From Pseudonocardia humida (lineage in GTDB: Bacteria > Actinomycetota > Actinomycetes > Mycobacteriales > Pseudonocardiaceae), in assembly GCF_023898865.1 (NCBI RefSeq), contig NZ_JAGSOV010000050.1:38201-102200 (forward strand): a DNA stretch of 64,000 nucleotides, in the 5' to 3' direction. Positions 7,862 through 16,192 of the stretch are shown here, piece after piece (the stretch's first letter is position 1; the number at the start of each line of letters is the position of its first letter). The notes beneath the pieces are model-generated. The model searched no databases. It had not been told where the DNA came from and saw only the letters and a program-made list of their open reading frames with translations. Made by a program: the position numbers and the translations under genes.

Positions 7862-10078
7862 GTGGAGGGTGAGGTATTCGGGCCGTACCGGCTCGATGCG
7901 TTGATCGGCTCCGGCGGCATGGGCGAGGTCTTCCGCGCCCACGACACCTCCCGCAACCGGGTCGTCGCGCTGAAGCGGCTACCCCGCCAGCTCGCCGTCG
8001 ACGAGGAGTACCGGGCCCGGTTCCAGCGGGAGTCCGCGCTGGTCGCGCAGCTGCGCGAGCCGCACATCATCCCCATCCACGACTACGGCGAGATCGACGG
8101 CCAGCTCTACATCGACATGCGCCTGGTCGAGGGCCAGGACCTGGCGAAGGTGCTGGCGAAGGGCCCGCAGAGCGTCGGGCGCGCCGTCGACGTCGTCTCC
8201 CAGATCGCCGACGCGCTCGACGCCGCGCACGGCGAAGGGCTCGTGCACCGCGACGTCAAGCCGTCCAACATCCTGCTGGTCGGGCGGCCCGGCCCGGACG
8301 GCGTGACGGTGACCGACCGCGGCGTCGCCTACCTCGTCGACTTCGGCATCGCCCGCTCCGTGGACGGGCCGACCCTCAGCGCGGCCGGGCTGGCCATGGG
8401 CAGCTCCGGCTACATGGCCCCCGAACGGCTCACCGGCGACGACTGGGACCTGCGCGTCGACGTGTACTCGCTGGCCTGCGTGCTCTACGAGTGCCTGGTC
8501 GGCAGCCGGCCGTTCCCGGCGAAGAGCCTGCCCGCGGCGATCAACGCGCACCTGAACACGCCGCCGCCGCGCCCGTCCGCGAGCCGCCCCGACCTGCCCG
8601 TCGGCTTCGACGAGGTCGTGGCGACCGGGATGGCCAAGAGCCCCACCGAGCGCTACTCGTCGGCGGGTCGGATGGCCGCCGCCGCCCGCGCGCTGCTGAC
8701 CTCGCGCACCGGTTCCCAGCCGTTCCCGGTGCCCGGCACGGGGTCGAGCGGCGCGCTCCGCCCCAGCCCGGTCCCGCGCCCGCCCACCGGCCCGCAGCCG
8801 GGTCCGCGGACGGGGGAGCCGCCGCGCACCGGGCCCCGCCCGGCCGGTCCGCCGCTCCCGTGGCCGACGGGCCCGCAGCCGCCCGGCCCCGGTCAGGCCC
8901 GGCCCGCCCCGGCCGCGGTGATCAGCGGGCCGGTGCGCACCGACCACCCCAGCGGCCCGATCGACACCCCCGCACCGCCCGCGCCACGCGGGGTGTCCCG
9001 CCGCCGGCTGCTGATCGGCGGAGCCGCGACGGCCGCCGTCGCGGTGACCGGCGGCGCGGTGTGGGGCGGGCTCAAGCTGGCCGGCCTGATCGACGCCGCC
9101 GGCCCGTGGACCTTCGCCACCGGCGACAAGATCTACTCCTCGCCGCTGGTCGCCGACGGCGTCGTCTACATCGGCAGCAACGACAGCGTGCTCTACGCCC
9201 TCGACGCCGCGGGCGGCACCGAGGTCTGGCGCTACCCGACCCGCGGCCCGGTCACCTCCTCGCCCACCATCGCCGGCGGTGTCGTCTACGTGGGCAGCAA
9301 CGACGAGCAGTTGCACGCCGTCGACGCCGCCACCGGCAAGGGCCGCTGGTCGGCCGCGGCGGGCGGGGTCGTGCACTCCTCGCCGACCGTGGCCGGCGGC
9401 GTGGTCTACGTCGGCAGCCGCGACGCCACCCTGCGCGCCTTCGACGCCGCCACCGGCGAGCAGCGCTGGGCGTTCGCCGGCGGCGACTGGTTCAACTCCT
9501 CACCCGCCGTCGCCGGTGGGGCCGTCTTCGTCGGCTGCCGCGACTCCAACATCTACGCCGTCGACGCCGCGACCGGCGTCGAGCGCTGGCGCCACCCGAC
9601 GACCAGCACCGTCGACTCGTCCCCGACGGTCGTCGAGGACAAGGTGTTCATCGGCGCCGACGACTACCGCGTCCGCTGCCTCGACGCCGCCTCCGGGACG
9701 CTGAACTGGGAGTTCTGGGCCGAGGGCGGTGTGGTGTCCGGGCCGGTTGTGGACGGCGGCGTGGTCTACGTCGGCAGCGACGACGCCAACCTCTACGCCC
9801 TCGAGGCCGACACCGGGCGGCGGCGCTGGGCGTACGCCACCGGGGGAGGCATCCGCTCCTCGCCCGCGATCGGCGACGACATCGTCTACGCGGGCAGCGC
9901 CGACCGCTCCCTGCACGCGGTCGACCTGCGCAGCGGCGCCCCCCGCTGGCGCTACGAGACCCCCGGCCCCCTCGACGACTCCGCGCCCGCCGTCGCCGGC
10001 GGGCTGGTGTACGTCGGGAGCCTGAGCAGCGCGGTCTTCGCCGTCGACGCCTACACCGGCGAAGGCCCACCCCCCTGA
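7862..10078 (+). CDS. Receptor-like Ser/Thr protein kinase with C-terminal PQQ-type beta-propeller
   Basis: A 738-residue paralogue of the kinase at 2579. The GTG at 7862 follows a GTGGGGGAA ribosome site; a longer reading from 7808 is less likely. The kinase domain (residues 7-275) has GSGGMGEVF, VALK, HRDVKPSN (Asp131), DFG and APE. A Pro-rich linker leads to SRRRLLIGGAATAAVAV at 379, a twin-arginine-like start of the single membrane segment. The outer part is a propeller of about eight repeats of the type VVYVGSND..LYALDA, as in PQQ-binding enzymes and BamB; such repeats in kinases usually serve as scaffolds or ligand sensors. The catalytic domain is nearly identical over long stretches to its neighbour, showing local duplication followed by exchange of the sensor domain. 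Confidence 0.9.
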   Translation: MEGEVFGPYRLDALIGSGGMGEVFRAHDTSRNRVVALKRLPRQLAVDEEYRARFQRESALVAQLREPHIIPIHDYGEIDGQLYIDMRLVEGQDLAKVLAKGPQSVGRAVDVVSQIADALDAAHGEGLVHRDVKPSNILLVGRPGPDGVTVTDRGVAYLVDFGIARSVDGPTLSAAGLAMGSSGYMAPERLTGDDWDLRVDVYSLACVLYECLVGSRPFPAKSLPAAINAHLNTPPPRPSASRPDLPVGFDEVVATGMAKSPTERYSSAGRMAAAARALLTSRTGSQPFPVPGTGSSGALRPSPVPRPPTGPQPGPRTGEPPRTGPRPAGPPLPWPTGPQPPGPGQARPAPAAVISGPVRTDHPSGPIDTPAPPAPRGVSRRRLLIGGAATAAVAVTGGAVWGGLKLAGLIDAAGPWTFATGDKIYSSPLVADGVVYIGSNDSVLYALDAAGGTEVWRYPTRGPVTSSPTIAGGVVYVGSNDEQLHAVDAATGKGRWSAAAGGVVHSSPTVAGGVVYVGSRDATLRAFDAATGEQRWAFAGGDWFNSSPAVAGGAVFVGCRDSNIYAVDAATGVERWRHPTTSTVDSSPTVVEDKVFIGADDYRVRCLDAASGTLNWEFWAEGGVVSGPVVDGGVVYVGSDDANLYALEADTGRRRWAYATGGGIRSSPAIGDDIVYAGSADRSLHAVDLRSGAPRWRYETPGPLDDSAPAVAGGLVYVGSLSSAVFAVDAYTGEGPPP

Positions 10079-10120
10079 CCCACGGGCGGGGCGGGGCCTG
10101 CGCCGGCGGGGTTGCCGTCC

Positions 10121-10138
10121 GGTAAGACGGGCCTTACC
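10121..10138 (+). terminator. Small inverted repeat after the kinase gene
   Basis: GGTAAG and CTTACC face each other across a six-base loop 42 bp after the kinase stop codon. There is no T-run. It could be a weak terminator or an operator for the next gene. Confidence 0.3.
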
Positions 10139-10220
10139 CGCTCGTCGCGTCATTCCGCCCGCCGGGCAACTGCCGGGGTCGCCCCGCACCCCCGACACTC
10201 GTTGTCGAGGGGTGATGTCG

Positions 10221-11114
10221 ATGTCCGAGTCCGCGTCCCGGCGCCCGGGATCCCGTTCCGCGCAGTTCCGCCTGGTACCACTGCTGGCGCTGGCCGCCGC
10301 CGCGGTGGCCCTGACCGGCTGCGGGCAGGCGCCCGCCCCGCAGCAGGTCGAGCCGGCCGGGGTCACGTTCCCGGACACCGGCTCGACGTCCGGGCTCTCG
10401 ACGTCCGACGAGGGGTCGGACGTCGAGGACCCGGTCGACGTCGAGGACGCCGAGGACGGCGGGGGGAGCGTCGTCGTCGGTTCGCGGCCCGGGGAGCCCG
10501 CGCCGACCGAGGTGACGACCGAGCAGATCACCGGGCCGGTGGCGGTGCTGGAGGTGTCGACCGACGCGGGGCGGGTCAGCGTCATCGGCTCCGACGACCC
10601 GGCCGTCACCGTCACCCGCCGCATCCACCGCGAGCCCGACGCCCCGGTCGAGGCCGTCCGCCACGACGGCGACGTCCTGCGCATCGAGTCCGAGTGCCCG
10701 GTGGACTCGCCGCGCGGCCCGTGCCGGATCGACTACGAGATCGCGGTCCCGCGCGACACCTCGGTCGCGATCGGCGGCGCCGGCGGCGACCTGGCCACCA
10801 CCGGCCTGGCCGGTCCGCTGACCGCGCGCAGCGCCAGCGGTTCGATCCTGGTCGCCGAGCACCGCTCGCCGACCACGGTCGCCGACACGGCCAGCGGCGA
10901 CGTCGAGGTGCGCCTCGGCGAGCGCCCGGTGTCGCTGGAGGTGCGCTCGGTCAGCGGGAACGTCCGGGTCGTCCTGCCCGACGCGGGGTCGTACCGGGTG
11001 GAGACGGCGACGGTCAGCGGCGACACCGACGTCGACGTCCGCGACGACCCGGGCGCCAGCTCCACGGTCCGGGCGCGCACGACCAGCGGGGACGTCACCG
11101 TCGGCACGAGCTGA
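10221..11114 (+). CDS. DUF4097-type lipoprotein
   Basis: The ATG at 10221 is chosen because the GAGGGG at 10207-10212 is then eight bases away; two earlier in-frame starts (10212, 10215) overlap that site. The 297-residue product begins with a basic region, a hydrophobic core and the lipobox LTGC, so it should be lipid-anchored outside the membrane. An acidic, disordered linker (residues 45-95) follows. The rest is a right-handed beta-helix-like repeat typical of DUF4097 (alternating DG, SG and TSGDV turns such as TASGDVEV, SVSGNVRV, TVSGDTDV and TTSGDVTV). Function of the family is not settled; it is often found beside envelope-stress genes. Confidence 0.75.
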   Translation: MSESASRRPGSRSAQFRLVPLLALAAAAVALTGCGQAPAPQQVEPAGVTFPDTGSTSGLSTSDEGSDVEDPVDVEDAEDGGGSVVVGSRPGEPAPTEVTTEQITGPVAVLEVSTDAGRVSVIGSDDPAVTVTRRIHREPDAPVEAVRHDGDVLRIESECPVDSPRGPCRIDYEIAVPRDTSVAIGGAGGDLATTGLAGPLTARSASGSILVAEHRSPTTVADTASGDVEVRLGERPVSLEVRSVSGNVRVVLPDAGSYRVETATVSGDTDVDVRDDPGASSTVRARTTSGDVTVGTS

Positions 11115-11131
11115 CGGCAGCGAGGGGGGAA

Positions 11132-11171
11132 GCGGTAGGGCCCGGCCACGGGGGCGGCCGGGCCCTACCGC
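11132..11171. terminator. Bidirectional terminator between convergent genes
   Basis: A perfect 16-bp stem (GCGGTAGGGCCCGGCC with its exact complement at 11156-11171) closes an eight-base loop, with CTTTTCG after it on the plus side. It sits between the converging lipoprotein and FHA genes and can serve both. Confidence 0.85.
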
Positions 11172-11190
11172 CTTTTCGCGTCCTACCGGG

Positions 11191-11805
11191 TCAGTCGGCC
11201 TTGGCGGCGGCCGCCGCGCGGACCTCGGCCAGCGTGATGGCGCCGCGGCGCAGCGCCTCGTTGGCCAGCCGGGTGCGCCTGCGCTCGCCCTCGCCGGTGA
11301 CGCCGAACTTGTCGTAGAGCCGCAGCAGGTGCTGCTTGACCGCGGCCTCGCTGACCCACAGCGCCTGCGCGATCTGCCGCGTCGAGGCGGGCTCGCTGAA
11401 CATCTCCGAACCGGTCAGCGGCGTGAACAGGGCGATCAGCACGTCGCGCTCGCGCGGGGTGAGCGTCGGCGGGGCCGCCTGGGCCTCGGTCATGCCGGGG
11501 TCGTCGGCGGTGCGGTCGGCGCGCAGCACGATCCGGGTCCGGCCGATGCGCAGCTCGTCGCCGGCGCTGAGCCGGGCCTCGCCCGACACCCGGCTGCCGT
11601 TGAGGAACGTGCCGTTGCGCGAGTTCACGTCGCGCACGCTCCACGACCCCGCGAGCTGCTCGACGACCGCGTGCACGCGGGACACCTGGCTGTCGTCGGA
11701 CAGCACGATGGTGTTGCCGTCCGACCGACCGACCGTGATGCGCTCGGTACCCAGCTGCACGAGCTCCGCCCCGCCGGAGCGCCACACCTCGAGGAACGCG
11801 TTCAT
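11191..11805 (-). CDS. FHA-domain protein with C-terminal helix-turn-helix
   Basis: A 204-residue protein; ATG at 11805 follows GGAAGG with good spacing, so the longer 229-residue reading is rejected. Residues 1-100 form a forkhead-associated domain with the conserved ITVGRSDGN, S-x-x-H (SRVHAVV) and NGTFLNG blocks that bind phosphothreonine. Residues 115-204 hold a winged or LuxR-like HTH: LTPRERDVLIAL, then TRQIAQALWVSEAAVKQHLLRLY. It could therefore read Ser/Thr kinase output directly at DNA. Two receptor kinases lie just upstream on the other strand, and one of them carries repeated DPETEMSP motifs that could be phosphothreonine docking sites (inference). Confidence 0.8.
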   Translation of the reverse strand: MNAFLEVWRSGGAELVQLGTERITVGRSDGNTIVLSDDSQVSRVHAVVEQLAGSWSVRDVNSRNGTFLNGSRVSGEARLSAGDELRIGRTRIVLRADRTADDPGMTEAQAAPPTLTPRERDVLIALFTPLTGSEMFSEPASTRQIAQALWVSEAAVKQHLLRLYDKFGVTGEGERRRTRLANEALRRGAITLAEVRAAAAAKAD

Positions 11806-11965
11806 CCCACCCACCTTCCCCCGAAACCGTAGCCGACCCCGGGCCCGGCTCGACAGGACGAGGTGCCGAGACCGGATCATGATACCGACGGCCGGCTACG
11901 GGATCCTCCCTGTCGTCGCGGCCGCCGACGGTATCCAGGTGCCACCGCGGGCGCTCCCGATCCCC

Positions 11966-12946
11966 ATGACGACTCCTGCCGACGCCCTGTCCCGGCTGGC
12001 CGACGGCTACCTCGCCACCCAGCTGCTGCACGTCGCCGTCGAGCTGCGACTACCCGAGGCGCTGGCCGCGCGGCCGCGCCGCGCCGCCGAGCTGGCCGAC
12101 GAGGTCGGCGCCGACCGCGCCGTCCTGCACCGGGTGCTGCGGGGCCTGGCCGCCGACGGCGTGCTCGACGAGCTGCCCGACGGCCGCTTCGCCCGCACCC
12201 CGCTTGGCGAGCTGCTCGACGCCGGCCACCCGTCCTCGATGCGCGGCGCGGTGCGCGCCCGCGGCGGGCTGTACTACACGGCGTTGGCCGGGCTGCTGGC
12301 CGCGACCCGCACCGGCGGCACGCCGTTCGAGCTGGCGCACGGCAGGCCGTTCTTCGCCCACCTCGCCGCGCACCCCGAGCAGGGCGCGGCGTTCCAGGCG
12401 TCGATGGTGGCGCGGTCGCGGCGGGAGGCGGCCGCGGTCGTCGCGGCCTACGACTTCTCCGGGTTCGGCACCCTCGTCGACGTCGGCGGCGGCCCCGGCC
12501 TGCTGCTGGCCGCGGTGCTGGCCGCCAACCCGGCGCTGTCCGGGACGCTGTTCGACCGGCCAGAGGTCGTCGCGGGGGCGACGCTGCCGCACGTCGGCGG
12601 CGACTTCTTCACCCGCGTGCCCCCCGGCGCCGACGCCTACCTGCTCTCCCGCGTCATCCACGACTGGGACGACGCGGAGGCCACCACCATCCTGCGCACC
12701 TGCCGCCGCGCCATGCCCGACACGGCAGTGCTGCTGCTCGTCGAGGCCCTGCTGCCCGAGCGCGCCGTCGACGACCCGGCCGCGGTCCGGATGGACCTGC
12801 ACATGCTGGCGCTGCTGCACGGGCGCGAGCGCACGCGGCGGGAGTACGCACGGCTGCTGGAGGGGGCCGGGCTGCGGTTGGAGCGGGTGGTGCCGACGAC
12901 CGGCGGGGTGCACGTGATCGAGGCGTGCCCGGCGGCGGGCGGGTGA
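11966..12946 (+). CDS. SAM-dependent O-methyltransferase (acetylserotonin/hydroxyneurosporene type)
   Basis: A 326-residue protein; ATG at 11966 gives the usual N-terminus MTTPADALSRLADGY, and upstream in-frame sequence is not protein-like. An N-terminal dimerisation winged helix (residues 1-85) precedes the Rossmann fold with the SAM motif LVDVGGGPG and FDRPEVV. The late block SRVIHDWDDAEA carries the His that acts as general base in plant-type small-molecule O-methyltransferases, with an acidic VEALLPE strand after it. The substrate cannot be told; such enzymes act in secondary metabolism. It is divergent from the FHA regulator with about 160 bp between them, room for a shared control region. 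Confidence 0.85.
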   Translation: MTTPADALSRLADGYLATQLLHVAVELRLPEALAARPRRAAELADEVGADRAVLHRVLRGLAADGVLDELPDGRFARTPLGELLDAGHPSSMRGAVRARGGLYYTALAGLLAATRTGGTPFELAHGRPFFAHLAAHPEQGAAFQASMVARSRREAAAVVAAYDFSGFGTLVDVGGGPGLLLAAVLAANPALSGTLFDRPEVVAGATLPHVGGDFFTRVPPGADAYLLSRVIHDWDDAEATTILRTCRRAMPDTAVLLLVEALLPERAVDDPAAVRMDLHMLALLHGRERTRREYARLLEGAGLRLERVVPTTGGVHVIEACPAAGG

Positions 12947-12949
12947 CGG

Positions 12950-13350
12950 TCAGCCGAGCAGGTGCAGGCCCTCGTGCTCGGCGAAGTGGGCGAAGTCCTT
13001 GGTGTTGAGGGTCGCGAGGGGGAGCTGGACGCGAGGCAGCAGGCGGCGATCCACGCGTCGTTGACCGGGCGGGGCCGACCGCGCAGCCGGGCGTGGGCCT
13101 GGACTTCACCCCAGATCGTCGCCACCTGGAGGGTGTAGGGGAGCACGACGACGTCCTGCCGGAAGAAGCGGTCGAGGTCGGCTCGGCGGCGGGACCCCCA
13201 GCGACGGAGGTGGGTCCACTGGGTGGGTTCCCCGACGGTCACGAACGTGACGGCCAGCCGCGTCGCCCCCGCGTGCCGGAGCAGTGGATCGGGCACGCGC
13301 CCCTTCAGGACCGCCGACGCCACGTCGGTGTCCAGGACGAGCGGGGGCAC
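12950..13350 (-). pseudogene. VapC-like PIN-domain toxin, frameshifted near 13030
   Basis: From GTG at 13350 the frame encodes LVLDTDVASAVLKG (first acidic residue of the PIN site), then DLDRFF, QAHARLRGRPRPVNDAWIAA (second and third acidic positions). Downstream of this the frame turns to nonsense, while another frame continues the family pattern with LPLATLNTKDFAHF and ends at a TGA at 12950. One base, probably a C in the GTCCAG/CCCC context near 13030, seems to be missing, so this is either a decayed toxin or a sequencing indel. The start overlaps the end of the antitoxin gene, as in VapBC operons. Confidence 0.7.
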
Positions 13351-13544
13351 GCCAGACCGGACCGACGGGAGGCGTAGAGGTCGACCAGGAAGTCGTCGTA
13401 CTCCTCGTCGGATTCCCACAGGTCGGGTCGAGCCAGGTCGGCAGGCGAGGCGACCGGTTCGACGCCCTGTTCGCGAGCGAGATCGTCGAACGACGGCATC
13501 TCGGTGGCCGGGCGCAAGGCCGGTCGGTCTTCGGGGTACGCCAA
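13305..13544 (-). CDS. VapB-like antitoxin partner of the PIN protein
   Basis: A 79-residue acidic protein with a TTG start at 13544 and a strong GAGGTGA ribosome site. It contains EMPSFDDLAREQGV and an acidic WESDEEYDDFLVDLYASRR tail, the layout of antitoxins that wrap around PIN toxins. There is no evident DNA-binding domain. Its 3' end overlaps the toxin start by 46 bases, so the pair is translated from one message. The last dozen residues (after SGLACP) look unlike the family and may lie beyond the original stop. Confidence 0.6.
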   Translation of the reverse strand: MAYPEDRPALRPATEMPSFDDLAREQGVEPVASPADLARPDLWESDEEYDDFLVDLYASRRSGLACPRSSWTPTWRRRS

Positions 13545-13689
13545 GCGATCACCTCAGTAGCTCGGACTCCATCGTGTCACGCCGGATGCTTCCATCGATC
13601 GTCGCTCAGCGTGGTCGATTCAGCACAACCGTGCGTCGAGACCCACCCGCGCCGCGTCGATCGGCCGGCGGTGGACGAGGATCACCGCC

Positions 13690-14463
13690 GTGCCCGTCGC
13701 CCTCGCCCCGGACGGCTGTCGGATCGCCTACCAGGTGGGCGGGGCCGGTCCGCCGCTGCTGCTGCTCGCCGGGCAGGCCGGGTCGCACCGCTGGTGGACG
13801 GGCGTGCGCGCCGACTTCGAGGCCTACCGGACGACGGTGACGCTCGACTGGCGCGGCACCGGCGACAGCGACAAGCCCGACGCCCCCTTCAGCACGATCG
13901 GGTTCGCCGAGGACGCGGTGGCGGTGCTCGATGCGCTGGGGATCGAGCGGGCCGACGTCTACGGCACGTCCATGGGCGGGCGGGTGGCGCAGTGGGTCGC
14001 CGCCCGGCACCCGGACCGGGTGCGCAGGCTGGTGCTGGGCTGCACGACGCCGGGCGGGGCGCACGGCGTCGAGCGCAGCGCCGAGGTCCGCCGCTCGCTG
14101 GCCACGCCGGACGCCGAGCGCAACCGGCGGGCCCTGCTGGAGCTGATGTACACGCCGGACTGGATCGCCACCCACCCCGGCCCCTACTGGACCCTCGGCG
14201 ACCCCGACATGCCGCCGCACGCCCGCCGCCGCCACCTGCGCGCGAGTGCCGAGCACGACTCCTGGGACGCGCTCGTCGACATCACCGCGCCGACCCTCGT
14301 CCTGCACGGCGACCAGGACGTGTTCAACCCGGTCGCCAACGCCCACCTGCTCGTCGAGCGCATCCCCGACGCCCGCCTCGTGCTGCTGCCCGGGGCCCGG
14401 CACGCCTACTTCGAGGAGTGCCGGGAGACCGCGGGGCGGCTGGTGCGGGAGTTCCTCACCTGA
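13690..14463 (+). CDS. Alpha/beta-fold hydrolase
   Basis: A 257-residue protein with GTG at 13690 after a GAGGA site. It has the oxyanion region LLLLAGQAGSHRWW, the nucleophile elbow GTSMGG (Ser), an acid in HGDQDVFNP and a late His in GARHAYFEE, so the Ser-Asp-His triad is complete. It resembles 3-oxoadipate enol-lactonase or general esterase members, but the substrate is unknown. Its last eight bases overlap the 3' end of the converging DUF4230 gene. Confidence 0.85.
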   Translation: MPVALAPDGCRIAYQVGGAGPPLLLLAGQAGSHRWWTGVRADFEAYRTTVTLDWRGTGDSDKPDAPFSTIGFAEDAVAVLDALGIERADVYGTSMGGRVAQWVAARHPDRVRRLVLGCTTPGGAHGVERSAEVRRSLATPDAERNRRALLELMYTPDWIATHPGPYWTLGDPDMPPHARRRHLRASAEHDSWDALVDITAPTLVLHGDQDVFNPVANAHLLVERIPDARLVLLPGARHAYFEECRETAGRLVREFLT

Positions 14464-15130
14464 CGTCCGCGAACGTCACGGTGACCTGCGGGAAGCCCAG
14501 CGAGCTGGTCAGCGCGGTGAGCATCTGCCGGGTGTTCTCCTCGGCCCGGGCGGGCAGGTCGCTCTGCCGCGCGGCCTCGTCGAGCTTCTGGGTGGCGAGC
14601 AGGTAGAGCTCCTCGTCCTGCACGGGGTTGTCGGCCAGGGCGCCCCCGATGCGCTCGGCGAGGCCCCGGTCGCGGTCGACGATCCGGCTGTTCGCGGGGT
14701 CGAGGGTGGCCGCGGCGACGGTCGGCGGCGGCAGTGTGATCGTCACGGCGTCGCCGTCGGGGGAGACGGTGATCCGCTCCGGCCCGAGCCCGGAGAAGTC
14801 GACGAGGGCGTCGGCGTGGCCGGTGGCGAACAGCGTCGTGCGCTCGCCGCTGATCGCGTCGGGCACCCACGGGGTGTCCTTCTCCACGTCGACCAGCACC
14901 TGGAACGTGCCGGTGGCCGCGTGGTACTCGGAGATGTCCTCCAGCGCGACCATCAGCGGCTCGGTGCTGCGGTCGACGGTCCGCTGCTCGAAGGAGGGCA
15001 ACGAGGAGAGGACCTGCACGCCGACGAGCGCGACGATCCCGACGACGACGATCGCGACGATGGCCTTGACGGGCGTGCGGTGGGGGCGCCGGCTGTGGTC
15101 GGTGTCGGGATCGAGGGTCTGCTGCGACAT
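14456..15130 (-). CDS. DUF4230 membrane-anchored protein
   Basis: A 224-residue protein with ATG at 15130. A short cytoplasmic N-terminus is followed by one membrane helix (VKAIVAIVVVGIVALVGVQV, residues 21-40) and an outer domain with repeated beta strands, including GTFQVLVDVEKD, ALVDFSGL and VTITLPPP, and an Arg/Glu-rich helix near the end. This is the pattern of DUF4230 proteins, found in many bacteria without a known role. It converges on the hydrolase gene and is otherwise alone. Confidence 0.75.
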   Translation of the reverse strand: MSQQTLDPDTDHSRRPHRTPVKAIVAIVVVGIVALVGVQVLSSLPSFEQRTVDRSTEPLMVALEDISEYHAATGTFQVLVDVEKDTPWVPDAISGERTTLFATGHADALVDFSGLGPERITVSPDGDAVTITLPPPTVAAATLDPANSRIVDRDRGLAERIGGALADNPVQDEELYLLATQKLDEAARQSDLPARAEENTRQMLTALTSSLGFPQVTVTFADVR

Positions 15131-15445
15131 GCGGATCTCCCTCTGGGTCGGTGCTCGCGAGGGGTTCCCGTCCGGGGCTGGTTCTACGCGCGTGGCCGGG
15201 GGCGGCTTGGTTCCCGCTGCCGCGCCGCTTCCGTTCCTCGGCGCCGGCGCGCCTGCGGTTCGGGTCGGCTTGCCCTTGACTACCCGACTCCTTTGCGAGA
15301 ATTCGAGTAGGCGGTGCCGGAGGCGATTTCGGGTTCAGCGCGCAGACGGCTTCCACAGGCTATCAGTAGCCACCGCCAATCTTATGGCGAACGGTTAGAT
15401 GGTGGCCTGGCCCCCGCTTGCTTCGATATCATCGAATACACGTTC

Positions 15446-15571
15446 GAGGCTCCGGGGTGGTCGGTGCGCCAGCACCCGGACGGGCGGATCACGTGGACGA
15501 CGCCGACCGGGCACGCGTATACGAGCGATCCCTTCGACTACCGCGGCGACGACGGGCCCGACCCGGCGACC
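15446..15571 (+). pseudogene. Remnant of a DUF222/HNH endonuclease C-terminus
   Basis: In one plus-strand frame this stretch reads PGWSVRQHPDGRITWTTPTG and continues with HAYTSDPFDY, the C-terminal signature of the actinobacterial DUF222/HNH (13E12-type) family. The catalytic HNH part and the N-terminal domain are missing, and the reading continues without a proper end into the AraC gene. The rest of the 15131-15728 gap holds no gene that I can support; a TTGACT box lies at 15276 without a clear -10 partner. Confidence 0.6.
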
Positions 15572-15728
15572 TACGTCCCGGCGGCCCAGTCCACGCCCGC
15601 AGGCACCGCCGCCGACCGCCGACGCCCACCCGCCCTTCTGGGACCGGAGGTACGAGAGCCGGTCACGCTGCCCGCCACGTGCCCCCGGACGGATGGGCTG
15701 CATCGCTCGGGCCGGCTGGCGTGGCACG

Positions 15729-16187
15729 ATGAGCCGGGTGACGGGAAGACCCGACGCCGCGCAGCGCCTGCGCGATCTCGCGCTGCTGCGTCGTGTCCGC
15801 GACCGGATCGACCGCGAGTACGCGCAGCCGTTGGACGTGGAGGCGCTCGCCAGGGGCGTCAACATGTCGGCCGGGCACCTGAGCCGCCAGTTCCGGCTCG
15901 CCTACGGCGAGTCGCCGTACTCCTACCTGATGACGCGGCGCATCGAGCGCGCGATGGCGCTGCTGCGTCGCGGCGACCTCAGCGTCACCGAGGTGTGCTT
16001 CACCGTCGGGTGCTCCTCGCTGGGCACCTTCAGCACCCGCTTCGCCGAGCTGGTCGGGGTGCCGCCCAGCGTCTACCGCCGGGAGGCGGCGGAGGAGGCG
16101 GCGGGGATGCCGCCGTGCGTGGCGAAGCAGGTGACCAGACCGATCAGGAATCGAGAAGCACCGGCCCCCGCGCCGCACCTAGCGTGA
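15729..16187 (+). CDS. Small AraC-family transcription regulator
   Basis: A 152-residue protein starting at ATG 15729 (GTG at 15738 is an alternative). It consists almost only of the two AraC helix-turn-helix units: LDVEALARGVNMSAGHLSRQ and ...SVTEVCFTVGCSSLGTFSTR, followed by the FAELVGVPPSVYR end. No ligand-binding domain is present. Five bases separate it from the VOC gene, and the UvrA-like gene follows; regulator, glyoxalase-fold protein and UvrA-like ATPase recur together in actinobacteria, so it probably controls both. Confidence 0.85.
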   Translation: MSRVTGRPDAAQRLRDLALLRRVRDRIDREYAQPLDVEALARGVNMSAGHLSRQFRLAYGESPYSYLMTRRIERAMALLRRGDLSVTEVCFTVGCSSLGTFSTRFAELVGVPPSVYRREAAEEAAGMPPCVAKQVTRPIRNREAPAPAPHLA

Positions 16188-16192
16188 CCGCC

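Noticed and set aside
15399..15728. N-terminal extension of the AraC regulator
   Set aside because: The extension is Arg/Pro/Thr-rich and lies in another frame over a DUF222/HNH remnant; the HTH protein starts well at 15729.
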